Assembly: GCA_037176905.1 (NCBI GenBank)
Contig: JBBBWG010026867.1
Span: 2,230 to 30,875 of the forward strand
DNA length: 28,646 nucleotides
Source: Azolla pinnata
Lineage: Eukaryota > Streptophyta > Polypodiopsida > Salviniales > Salviniaceae
Direction of reading: 5' to 3'
Below the pieces are notes generated by a model, which did not search any database, was not told the DNA's origin, and saw nothing but the letters and a program-made list of their open reading frames with translations. Of the stretch, positions 1 to 9,168 are shown piece by piece (position 1 is the stretch's first letter; each line of letters starts with the position of its first letter). Position numbers and translations under genes: made by a program.

Positions 1-50
1 CACAATGTTTATTTGATCTATCATCGATGTAGAATAAATTTCATAGCTAT

Positions 51-76
51 GGTTTAGGGTTTAGGGTTTAGGGTTT
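51..76. repeat. Interstitial telomere-type repeat (TTTAGGG)n
   Basis: About 3.6 uninterrupted copies of TTTAGGG, the canonical plant telomere unit, lie in ordinary spacer DNA. Short interstitial tracts like this are common in plant genomes and can also act as telo-box promoter elements. It is too short to be a chromosome end. Confidence 0.85.
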
Positions 77-314
77 ATCTTACATGTGCTTAACACAGTA
101 TATGTAATCAAGAGTATACCCCTTATAGGTGCAAAGAGGTGGTATTAACCACAAGGCACTGTTCCCTTGAATGTGGGGCAGTGGTATTTGGTACCTGGTA
201 TCAGAGTAATGAGTATGTGAAGTATATGAAATTAGCTGCCTTCTATACTTTGCTTTTGCAAGGTCTGAACTGTTTGCTGCATAAGTAGTGTTGTTTGCCA
301 TCTAGACACCGCAG

Positions 315-763
315 ATGCTATTTTGGAAAGCTCATTAGTGGTGCTGTCTGATGCACTAATTGTGTGCATTAAGGCTTATGGCATCACAACTGATCAGAAT
401 ATGGCAGGTATATATGGTCAGCTTTGGCTGTGCCTTGTCCCAATGCAATTTTCGCCTACAGGATTTTCACTGAGAAAAAGAAAAGAAGGTATGCTGCAGA
501 TGTTATATGTGTGTATATGTGTGTCATTGAGCGATATTACAACATGTTTGTTCATGGGTCTAAACAATGTTACAGATGGTTCATTCTTTTGGAAGGATAT
601 GAAAATTTTGCAAATGTTTTGGGTGAAAGGTCTACCATTATGACCTTGTTATAATACGCTTCTAAACTCGTTATATTCCACAGTGTTTTCCATCATTTTG
701 CTTTGCTGAGCAGGTTCCTGGTGGGTGCATAATGAATTGATGTGGATTAATGCACAGTTTTAA
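315..763 (+). CDS. Possible 3'-terminal exons of an unidentified gene (speculative)
   Basis: Three short blocks can be joined in frame using plausible GT-AG borders. They are 315-407 (after ..caccgcag, before gtatat), 462-488 (after ..cgcctacag, before gtatgc) and 714-763 (after ..gctgagcag), ending at TAA 761-763. The joined reading is open; it begins DAILESSLVVLSDALIV, passes a basic stretch (FSLRKRKE) and ends WVHNELMWINAQF. The first block is hydrophobic and helix-like, as in HEAT or armadillo-type repeats, but I do not recognise the family. The middle exon would be only 27 nt, which is unusual. A gene entering from the left is a reasonable guess, but chance open frames could give the same picture. 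Confidence 0.22.
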
Positions 764-1657
764 TTGGCCAAGTCAAATGCTGCTACAGTGTTTCACAGTA
801 CTGTTGATGTTTACCATCGAGCAATATGCAAACAATGAAGGAGATAGAAGAATCAATATGTGTTAGGCATCGTAGCAATGCTCGATTATTTTTTGTCCAG
901 CAATCTGCAGACTGTTGATATAAATCTCATTGCCTGTGGACCATCTCAACATTAGGATCGTATTTTTAATCGTTTAAAGTGCCACAGATGAGTGAACGTG
1001 TAAGCGATCCGACTAGTTGATGAGTAATATGATAATGGAGCTCAACATTCGAGGTAACAGTAATAACATGGGTGTCTAGCCTAGAGACTGGCTAGATTTG
1101 TTTCAGCAGATTGGGTTCCATTTGCGAGTTTTGACAAAGATGAACATGTTACTCGCATTTGTCGTATTGTATAAGTGATTTTGGAATAGAATCAAGGGTA
1201 TTTCGATAAGGCCAAAGTGCGCTCGTTGATCTGGAGAGATCTACATGTGCAGTTATCCAGAAAACTCAGATGAGAAGAAAAGACTCGGGACTCGGGAAAG
1301 GGAGAGGTAGAGAAAGCTTGAATGAGGTTAGTTAGTGGGCTGATTCAGTTGAGCACTTAGGCAGTTGACTGTAGATCAAAGACTTGACTGCTAAATGGTT
1401 ACGTGCAATCGAATCATTACTTGATTGGTTAGATGATTAAACTCGATAAAATTCGATTGAGCGCATGGTTGAGCTCGATTTCAACTTTCTGTGTTCGCTT
1501 AATCTTGTTCCTGATTAGACTCTGTACGTTGTCCCCGCCCCTAATACAAAGTCCACATACATACCCACCATCAAGAATTGCCCAGAAAGCTTTCCAAGAT
1601 CCGGCGTTGATGAACCGCAATGTGTTTCATGCTGTTTTTCGGGCAGAGCTCCGACCC
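764..1657. other. Spacer with no recognisable gene
   Basis: This AT-rich stretch has no long open frame and no recognised domain, tRNA or transposon terminus. Around 1330-1470 it is rich in short GATT/GACT-type words (for example gttgactg and cgattg), but no clean repeat period was found. Confidence 0.5.
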
Positions 1658-1776
1658 TTTGACGTAACCACGAACTAACCGCAGAGTTCATGTCCCAATT
1701 TGACGTAACCACGAACTAATCGCAGAGTTCATGTCCCAATTTGACGTAACCACGAACTAATCGCAGAGTTCATGTC
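1658..1776. repeat. 41-bp tandem repeat, three copies, each with a TGACGTAA motif
   Basis: Copies begin at 1658, 1699 and 1740 with an exact 41-bp period and only one or two substitutions between them; the last copy stops after 37 bp. Each carries TGACGTAA, a bZIP/TGA-type (as-1-like) core, then CACGAACTAA and CGCAGAGTTCATGTC. The array lies upstream of gene A and directly before the TGTA microsatellite. A regulatory role is an inference from the motif only. Confidence 0.85.
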
Positions 1777-1808
1777 GTAGAAAATTTTGTTTTGAAATCT
1801 GAAGGTGC

Positions 1809-2250
1809 TATGCATGCATGTATGTGTGCTTATGTGTGTATGTATGTATGTATGCATGCGTGCATGTGTGTATGTATGCATGCGTGCATGTGTGTATGTA
1901 TGCATGCGTGCATGTGTGTATGTATGCATGCGCGCTTGTGTGTGTATGTATGTATGTGTGCCTATGCGTTCATGCATGCGTGTGTGCGTGTTTGTGTATG
2001 TGTCTGTGCATGTATGCATGCGTGCATGCGTGGGTGTGTGTATGTATGCATGTAAGCATGCATGCATGCATGTATGTATGTGTGCGTACGTATGTATGTG
2101 TGCGTGTGTACATGCGTGTCTATGTATGTATATGTGCTTGCTTGTGTATGTGTCTGTGCATGTATGTATGCCTGCATGCGTGCGTGCGTATGTATGTATG
2201 TATGTATGTATGCATGTATGTATGTATGTGTGCGTGCATGTATGTATGTG
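1809..2250. repeat. Large TGTA/TGCA/TGCG tetranucleotide microsatellite
   Basis: About 440 bp are made almost entirely of TGTA, TGCA, TGTG and TGCG units. The alternating purine-pyrimidine pattern could favour Z-DNA. All six frames read through as Cys/Val/Met or His/Thr/Tyr repeats, so the long open frames here are artefacts. The tract sits upstream of the probable leader of gene A. A second, similar tract lies at the 5' end of gene C. Confidence 0.95.
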
Positions 2251-2275
2251 CTTCTGCGCTCCATTTTCTGTGAAA

Positions 2276-2325
2276 GAAAGAAGAAGAAGACGACGGCGAC
2301 GGCGACGACGACGACGACGAAGCGG
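2276..2325. repeat. GAA/GAC/GGC trinucleotide run
   Basis: A purine-rich trinucleotide run (gaagaagaa, then gacgacggc repeats) follows the TGTA tract. A CTT/CTG run at 2348-2370 comes next. Together they look like promoter or leader sequence of gene A, where purine- or pyrimidine-rich simple repeats are common in plants. Confidence 0.75.
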
Positions 2326-2369
2326 CGAGGATCTGGGGTCAATCTCCTGCTGCTTCTTCTTCTTCTTCG

Positions 2370-3620
2370 CTCGCCATTCGATTTGATTCGATTCCCTGAT
2401 CTGGCACTCTACTCCTCGTGGCCTGATCTCGTTCGAAGAAGCTCTTCTTCGTCCCTGCCTTGCCCGATCGTGCCTTCTGCTCGCAGGTACTGTTACATGA
2501 AAGACAAGGAGGAATTTCTTTCCGTATGGTGCCGCCATGGCCGTCCAAGCTCATGCGGAACCTACAGTGACCGGCTCCATTGAAGCTGCCGTATCTTCGA
2601 CGCTTTTCTGCTCCGTTCCCGAATTTTCAGCGACGCTCTATACAGCTCGTTTCTTATACGGTCTTTTGTGTGGAGAGCGTTCTGTCCGTTCAAGCTGATC
2701 CACTGCCATGAACTCGAGCAGACTTTCTTTCCTTCTTCTTCATCATCATCATCATCATGTTCGCTGATGATTCTTGGTAAGGAAATTGGTTATTTTATTT
2801 CAAACCAAGCTTCCATTGAATAGGCTTCTCAAGCAGGTTCAAATGAATTCGTCCGCTAATTCTTGAAACCGCGGATTTAATCTTCCCAGCAGATTGGAAA
2901 TGAAATGGTCCGCTTATTCTTCCAGCTTTCAATCTTCAGTGCAGCAGATTTCGATGAAGTCGTCCACTAATTTGTTAAGCATTCCGTTGTTTCCCTTGAA
3001 CAAGTTGAAGAAAATGTTTCAGTTCATCCACAACCATCATCAATACCAGCACCAGCACTGACACCAAACTTTGGATTGTTATAGCTTGTTTACTCTATAT
3101 TCATTTCTATGCAACCAAACAGGTACAAAAGATTGTTGTCATTTCCGTGCACAAGATCTATAATCTATCTTCCGCTTCTTCAAAACTTTCAATGATCATA
3201 GCTCTAGACCTTGTCCGTTTCAGATCACGTTTTACTCTAGAAACTTCCTTAAAGTCAGTTCTGTTCAAATATTGCTTACATCCTTAGAACATAATCCTAA
3301 GCAGAAGCTACCATTAAAGCTTTGTTTGATCATCAGCACACTGATTCGTAAACGGGTAAATGTTTTCTTTAAATATTTCAAAAGTATACATTTAATGAAA
3401 CTTGTTCTCTCAACCATATGTGCGATTTCCAGTCTAACTCAACTTCAATTGAGGGATTCTCTTCGTAACGCCGTCATCATCATTATCACAATTAGTCTCC
3501 CACTAGAACTGGCTTCTCTTGAAGTGTTCTATCAAGCCTTTCCATAAAGCTTGCGATGTTTCTGAAACAGGTGAGAAAATGTTTCAATCCTTTATTCCTT
3601 TTAATATTTCGTTTACACAG
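2370..3620 (+). other. Probable 5' leader and leader intron(s) of the F-box gene
   Basis: No coding potential is seen. A good donor (gctcgcag|gtactg) lies at 2487-2488 and a very good acceptor at 3620 (pyrimidine-rich, ending ttacacag). A single leader intron of about 1.1 kb between them would place a non-coding exon at about 2370-2487 before the coding exon. Other possible donors are at 3121 (aaacag|gtacaa) and 3570 (gaaacag|gtgaga). This is inferred from splice signals only. Confidence 0.4.
2833..2975. repeat. Three imperfect ~55-bp repeats
   Basis: A diverged element recurs at about 2833, 2888 and 2943. Each copy has a CAG, then a GATT/GTTC-like stretch, AATGAA and TCGTCCGCTAATTC or a variant. 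The spacing is about 55 bp. It lies inside the probable leader intron of gene A. No function is evident. Confidence 0.5.
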
Positions 3621-3627
3621 AAGTAGT

Positions 3628-3765
3628 ATGGTAAGGTTTCTACTAATATGCGGCGGTACACTAGGAAAGGTCTGGGATCAAAGCAAAATATCTTCAATCG
3701 TCCATGGAAGATCCCAAAGAATTATATCACAGGTGGAGAAGCAAGAGCAGGAACCATGGATCTGA
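3628..3765 (+). promoter_or_regulatory. Upstream ORF overlapping the F-box start region
   Basis: If the coding exon begins after the acceptor at 3620, the first ATG is at 3628. It lies in another frame and encodes 45 aa, ending TGA at 3763-3765. It passes both candidate main starts (3648 and 3756). An overlapping uORF of this kind would reduce translation from the main ATG unless it is skipped. The reading depends on the inferred splice site. Confidence 0.35.
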
Positions 3766-5540
3766 CGCTCCACTTAAGCGATGATATTCTCTCAAGGATC
3801 TTGTCGATCTCTACACCTAATTCTGCATCATCATCATCATCATCATCATCATCCTCATCATCATCCTCATCATCATGTTCCTGTAACTGTTCTGAGGTCT
3901 GCAAACGATGGATGAACTTGACTGGTCGTCTACGAACCTCCATTAAACTTCTTGATTGGAGCTTTCTTGAAAATGGACATATGGCAATGAGGTTCCCCAA
4001 CCTCACAGACATAGATCTTACCTCAGCTTGCCTATCTGCTATGCCTAGAAACTCTGATTCTTGTAATATTGTATTTACCCAAGGTTCTTTCCCTGGCATC
4101 CATTTAGAACCCTATGCCTTCGATCCTCAATCAATCAAACGATACATTGAGATGCAGCAAATCACCTCTTCTAGACTCGGTAAAGGTTTAAAGCTTTTAG
4201 TAGAAGCGTTTCCAAATTTGCAGAGACTCTGTCTGATGGATGTGAGAAAACCTGTAATAGACAATCCTGCTTCCGATCAGAAAATACGCAATGAGAAAGT
4301 TTCCTTTGATAGTAATGTAGGAAGTGACTTTATACCCCCAAAGCATGATAGTGAGGAAGCCATGAAGGCTGTAACTAGCTTCGTACCCAGCCAAGAAGAC
4401 TCCCACAGTGTGAGCACCATGGAAGTTGCTGAAGAGCTCAACTCCGTTGGTCATGATAACACTGATGCTGAGTATGGACTCTCATATGTAACTGAAAAAT
4501 GCTTTACTCTTCAGGAATTGGAGCTTCATCAATTTGCTGACGAGTCATTACATGCCATCTCTGCATGTAAAAACCTACAGATTCTGAGGATTATTGGCTC
4601 TGTGAGCGGTTTATACAGTTGTTCCAGTACCATCACCGACATTGGCTTAACTATTCTTGCTAAGAATTGTGTTCGCCTTGTGAGGTTAGAACTGAGCGGT
4701 TGTGAAGGTGGTTATGCTGGGATAGCTGCAATCGGCCAATGTTGTGTGATGCTAGAAGAGCTCACCATATCCAACCATTGCTTCTATGATGGATGGATTT
4801 CTGGTCTTGCCCTCTATGACTGCCTGAAGACCCTCAGATTCGAGAACTGCAAACACATCGATCGTGTTGCACACCATTTTGAACACCTCGGGTATTGCAT
4901 GGCTTTGGAAAGCTTGCAGCTAGCGAGATGTAATCTTAGGGATGAAGATGGATTCCACGCCCTCATGATGCTAAGTACGAACATCCGGGAGCTCCACATT
5001 GAAGACTGCTGGGGATTGACTGATGAAATCTTCGGTTTTGCAGTAACCTGCAGGTAATGGAAGAACAGTAAGTGTTTATGCATACGCTGCGGGTGAAGAT
5101 AGAGATAAATAGATTTTCTATGCATCATATGCGGGGTTTCTTAATTTGATGATTCATTGGAGTTTCTCATATATGTATGTATGACGGCTTGAGTTGTGGT
5201 TGAGTATATTCCTTGGGCCTGTTTCTCATGAAGATTATATTTATATTCATAATGCAGGTATATGAAATCTCTTTCATTAGAAGGATGTTCCCCACTTACA
5301 ACTATGGGTTTAGAGAGTGTCGTGTTGGCCCACAAAGAGCTTGAAGCTCTTAGAGTGGTACATTGTAGCAATATCCAAGACTTTGATGTAAGTGAAGCTC
5401 TTGCTCTCCAAATATACAGCCTAAAACAACTCGTATGGCGACCAGATGTAAAACGATTTCTCAAGAGTACTCTCTCTGGAACGGATGTAGGTCAACATGG
5501 TGGCAGTTTCTTTAAGAAATGGGGGGGTGTAAATTTGTGA
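3648..5540 (+). CDS. F-box/LRR (RNI-like) protein, At5g07670/At5g51380 family
   Basis: The two coding exons are 3648-5053 and 5258-5540. The intron, 5054-5257, has gtaatg and aatgcag borders, and the split AGG codon restores the frame. Starting at 3648 gives 562 aa. A second in-frame ATG at 3756 (gaaccATGG, much the better context) gives 526 aa. A stop at 3624 rules out an earlier start in this exon. Numbered from 3756, the F-box spans residues 5-60 (LTLHLSDDILSRIL, then SEVCKRWMNLTGRLR). It is split by a run of 16 serines (25-40) encoded by TCA/TCC. The plant-family signature KLLDWSFL..MRFPNLTDIDL follows, then leucine-rich repeats such as LRLELSGC, LKTLRFENCKHID and IRELHIEDCWGLTDE. The tail, LVWRPDVKRFL..TDVGQHGGSFFKKWGG, is also typical of the family. 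Such proteins bind SKP1 through the F-box and present LRR-bound substrates to an SCF ubiquitin ligase. The substrate is unknown. Confidence 0.9.
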
Positions 5541-6914
5541 ATTAACTGGGAGGTTGCCATTAAGAGCTCTGGAATACCATTTGGAATCTTGTAACAATGT
5601 AACTGATTGATGCAGTGGTTTCATTGATTCACCCATCAGTACTTTGTATTTTTTAAAATTCACTTTTATCCATTCAATAACAACATATTGAGTATTCTTG
5701 TTCAAGTAAGTTGCAACTTGTGTTAAAGATTCCCCTACTTCCTATAATTTTCATAGCATTAGGGATAAAAAAACTGGTTTTGCCTTCTTTTTAAGAGAAT
5801 ATTTGATCACATTACAGGGATACAAGATTTTTCTGAGTCGATGTTACAAATAGGCTTGAACATAGTATGTTGCCAATACAGAATCTTGATGATGCTGGGA
5901 AGTCCTATACAAAGGGATCAAGTAGGTATGGTGAAATACCTTGAATGTAAGTATGCTGTTAATATTGAGTCTTAATAATGCAAAAAAAATCATATGCAAA
6001 GGAATCTAGTCAATCTTATCATGCTACTGCATGTGTTGGTAATATTAGAAATTTGGATCGGATCATTGCTAGTACATAGCTAATCTAGACACAAAGGAGT
6101 ACGAATGTCTTCATTTTCTCTTATCTTAAAATATCTTCATTGTCTCAAAAAACGATGTTACACTACCTGCAAAAAAATAAGCGTTTGCCTAACAAACCAA
6201 ATCAAACTTACTAAATTGTAATTTGTAGAATGTGTTTATGCTCTTGGCGGCTTTGATCAAGTACAAAAGAATTGAAAGAAAATAAGTATTGTTCGTGTTC
6301 TAAAAGAGAATTGAAATTAACTATTGACATTGATTGCGGAACCATTTTCAATCTTTCTTATATTTATATTCTGTGGATGGTGTTTATATTGTAATCACAA
6401 GGTATGCATACTGGATATAAATTATTTATTAGTCTTAATGTTGTTTCTCTTCTCATAGGATAAGCATGCGTTACACTTGCTTTAGTCTATATTCTATATT
6501 TTCCATATGATGTCAATTCATTATGATTGAGCATAAAACAAATTGAGCTTGTTGTAACACATCTCAATACTAAATGGATTTTTTTATGTCTTATGGATCT
6601 CATAGTTGTATTTGACTCTTTAAAAGGAAATATGTGATATGGGTAGCCTTGATGAGACTCACAAGAATGACTAGATTCATTCTGACGAGTTTTGCAGTCA
6701 TTGTAAAGCGACTGGCCGTTAAGTTCTTTATAAGCCTAGCGAAGAGCTCCGGCTCTCGATTCTTTTGATCGACTGGAGGTTTCTAACAAGCCATATGAAG
6801 TTTTCAGACGTGCTTCAAGAAGCATCTGCGGCAAAAGTAGTATAATAAGGTATGACCATTGGATTTATCAGTGTTAGAAGCAACTATTTATTGTCTTTTT
6901 TTATTTTGGCGGCC
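5541..6914. other. AT-rich spacer including the 3' end of the F-box gene
   Basis: The first ~160 bp is probably the 3' UTR; ttcaataacaaca near 5673 could serve as a poly(A) near-upstream element. The rest has no gene-like frame. A short stretch near 6180-6230 (tgcctaacaaa..ttgtaatttgtag) faintly resembles the MITE termini described below. A stop-interrupted frame near 6684 reads like half of a CCHC zinc knuckle. Confidence 0.45.
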
Positions 6915-6932
6915 GGGGGGGGGGGGGGGGGG
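6915..6932 (+). repeat. G18 homopolymer
   Basis: Eighteen consecutive guanines lie four bases before the recognisable terminus of MITE-like copy 1. Its length may be uncertain because sequencers miscount such runs. It could form a G-quadruplex-like structure. Confidence 0.9.
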
Positions 6933-6936
6933 ACCG

Positions 6937-7190
6937 ACCTAACAAAGTTCTTAACTACATTTAATACCTATTAAAATTAGAAATGATAGATTAACACCTA
7001 GTTTTATCTCTCACTAAAAATTAATGCCCAATTAGCTTATTAACACAAAATTAATTACATTTTGAAATTATTAACTTCTATTAATCAAATACAACAAGGG
7101 AATCGATCAATAAAGAACAATAGGAAGATTAAGAATCAACGAACATGAGAAGAGATGGATGGAAGCAATTGATTAGTAAGAGAAGAGTAG
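6937..7190 (-). mobile_element. Diverged, one-ended copy of a MITE-like element (copy 1)
   Basis: Starting at 6937 (acctaacaaag..), the sequence aligns by eye with the reverse complement of the right end of the element at 20853-21277. Shared words in order include cctaacaaa, attaaaatta, ttaacacctagttt and, further in, attaagaat..gagaagagatgga. The matching second terminus was not found near 7190-7260, so this copy looks truncated or heavily diverged. There is no coding capacity. Confidence 0.6.
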
Positions 7191-7506
7191 AAGCGATCGG
7201 TGAGAACTTAGCGATAAAAAACGCTTGGCAAATTTATTAATTACATTCTCAATGCCTAACCTAACTAAAACTAGAAACTAGCAATTTAGTGCCCAATTTC
7301 ATCTTGCACGAAAAAAATGAACGCACCCCAACTACTAGTAGTCCAAGCTCCCACTGATCAAAATTTGTTTTTCCAGGGCATGTGATCGGGGAGGAGATCG
7401 CATGGGTGCGAAGAACGTTCGGGAACATGTTGGGAAATTCCATCATCTGTGATTGACATCTTCTTGTTCTTGTTCTTCTCCTTCTATTTCTTCTTCTTCT
7501 TTTCCT

Positions 7507-7614
7507 GGTCAATGAAGAAGAAGAAGGAAAGGAGTTGTTGACCGGAGCCATGGCCCGAGGTCAAGTCAGGTCAGGTCAGGTCAGGCCAAGTCAAGTCAAG
7601 CTCGGTCAAGTCAA
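7507..7614 (+). promoter_or_regulatory. Cluster of seven W-box hexamers upstream of the RIN4-like gene
   Basis: TTGAC(C/T) or its complement occurs at 7507, 7538, 7559, 7589, 7594, 7604 and 7609. Several sit in a GGTCA/AGTCA pentamer-type repeat at 7557-7614. W-boxes are the binding sites of WRKY factors and are enriched in defence promoters. The cluster lies about 250-400 bp before the probable first leader exon of the RIN4-like gene. The motif count is seen directly; the regulatory role is inferred. Confidence 0.6.
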
Positions 7615-7700
7615 TGAGTCCAAGCGAGTATGAGTTCCAAAGTCTAATAAACTAATAAATATATTCCGTGTCTGTGCGCGTTCTTTCAGACAGAACTGAC

Positions 7701-7730
7701 AGACAAAGACAAAGACAAAGACAAAGACAG
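7701..7730. repeat. GACAAA hexamer repeat
   Basis: About five units of the hexamer gacaaa lie between the W-box cluster and the leader region of gene B. This is simple sequence with no further signal. Confidence 0.75.
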
Positions 7731-7748
7731 GCTCTTCTCTCTTTCTCT

Positions 7749-7836
7749 CGCTTCTTTCTTTCTTAGAGACGGCATTGGTTGCTCGCATTTAGCGCTTCTT
7801 TCTTTCTCAGAGACGGCATTCGTTGCTCGCATTCAG
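7749..7836. repeat. 44-bp tandem duplication
   Basis: Two near-identical copies start at 7749 and 7793 (cgcttctttctttct..agagacggcatt..ttgctcgcatt..ag), differing at about three positions. The duplication lies just before the likely transcription start of gene B, in pyrimidine-rich DNA. Confidence 0.85.
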
Positions 7837-9168
7837 CTTTGCAGACTTTCCAGCGTCTGCAGTTTCCCCCCCTTCCGTTTCCTTCCCTTCGCTTCCGTTC
7901 CATTCCACTCCATCCATTACTGGAAGCCCCGGGGTGGGGTGGGGAGGCGGAGAGGGGGAAGAATTTGCAAAGATCGGGCCTTCCACTCCAGGTACGCCCG
8001 TTTCTCCCGGGCCCCCCTAGCTTCTCCCTCCGCCGTGGAGCTGAGACGAAAGCGAAAGGTTCAGGTTTGGCTTCTTCTATTGCGTCTTGATCTCGAGAGT
8101 GCGAACGTGTCGTGAAAGTCTACTGTTCCTCAGACGTAATCGAGACACAGAGAGAGAGAGAGAGAGATGGTGTGTGTTGTATAGAGAGAGAGAGAGAGAT
8201 GGTGTCCGTAGTATATATAGAGAGAGATACTCTGGAAGATGCAATACTATAGAATCCGCCGTTTTTATCTCTCAACCTAGACTCAGTGAAGGAGCTAGAG
8301 TGAACGCAGATTACCTCAAGGTTCAGGCTTTCGGCTCCTCTCTTATACTCTAGAGCGGGAGAGGGAGAGGGGGAGATACAGAGAAGATGGCGGACTCACT
8401 GTATAATGTGACACGTGCTAGTTCACATTTGTATTGTATATAAAGAACTCGTGCATTGATTCTGTGGATAGAAGGCTAGTAGCAAATTCTTTTGATTAGT
8501 TAACATGGTCCTGTGTTACTACCTTGAACGTATTTCTACTAGTCATGTCACAATGGCAATGAGTTTTAACGGTGGGTTCTTATGAAGTCATTGATCACAC
8601 CATATATGGGCCCGCTTCTCATGTTGACAGTCTCTCTAACTCGTAGACTCTTCTGAAGGTAGAGTCCCGAGCATCTATGATCATGATAATCATAATCCTC
8701 GGCCTCCATCTGGAACTGTGAAAAGCCTTTTCTCTCGTAATAATGAGAATGCTCTTGCTTTAATCTCATGGTAGCTGAGCTTCTTGAAACACTGTTCTTT
8801 TGTTCCATGTATACATATATATGCTGAACAATTTGACTCTTTAGCTATCACTTCCACCGAACAGGTCATCTAAATTCTCACAAGCCACAATATATGTTGA
8901 GCATGTGTGAAGTAAGTACTGTTCCTCCTCTATCAGGTTTTCATTGCATAGCTTGCATATGGCCATTCTAGGATGATGCCATGATGCTACCTCAACACTT
9001 AACTTGCATGATTGACCTTAAGAGTAAGGGCTCTCCAAAAGCCTAGGACCACGAAGAGTGACAAAGAGAAACAAAGACAGAGAGAGTTTATGTTCCTACT
9101 ATGCAGGCACATGCTGTTTTCCTCCAACTTAGAGAATCTTTTGTGGAAGCACCTTATCCTTTTTTTCT
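7837..9168 (+). other. Probable 5' leader exon(s) and leader intron of the RIN4-like gene
   Basis: GC-rich, pyrimidine-rich DNA runs up to a strong donor at 7991-7992 (cactccag|gtacgc). GA repeats at 8152-8167 and 8183-8197 follow. A pyrimidine-rich acceptor ending ccaacttag at about 9131 would bring in a short exon carrying the start codon at 9169. Another ATG in good context (gaagATGGCG, 8385) reads only 18 codons. On the minus strand, 8566-8808 holds an 80-codon ATG frame rich in charged residues that I could not match to any family. Confidence 0.35.

Noticed and set aside
51..76. True telomere or chromosome end
   Set aside because: Fewer than four units, flanked by unique sequence on both sides.
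1729..2538. Long minus-strand frame rich in His, Thr and Tyr, with overlapping Cys/Val/Met frames on the plus strand
   Set aside because: It is a translation of the TGTA/TGCA microsatellite, which is open in all frames; there is no non-repetitive protein core.
3722..4099. Minus-strand frame with a poly-Asp/Glu stretch
   Set aside because: It is the complement of the polyserine (TCA)n run of the F-box gene, whose plus-strand frame has clear family homology.
6684..6850. Frame reading EFCSHCKATGR like the first half of a retrotransposon CCHC zinc knuckle
   Set aside because: A stop follows at once, the His is replaced, the last Cys is absent and no gag or pol sequence surrounds it. Most likely chance.
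7261..7551. Minus-strand frame beginning MAPVNNSFPSSSSL with an Arg-rich run
   Set aside because: The Arg run comes from CTT simple repeats and the frame overlaps the W-box cluster and the region beside MITE copy 1; no domain is recognised.
8566..8808. 80-codon minus-strand ATG frame in the RIN4-like leader region
   Set aside because: No recognisable family, splice pattern or second supporting feature; kept only as a remark in the leader entry.
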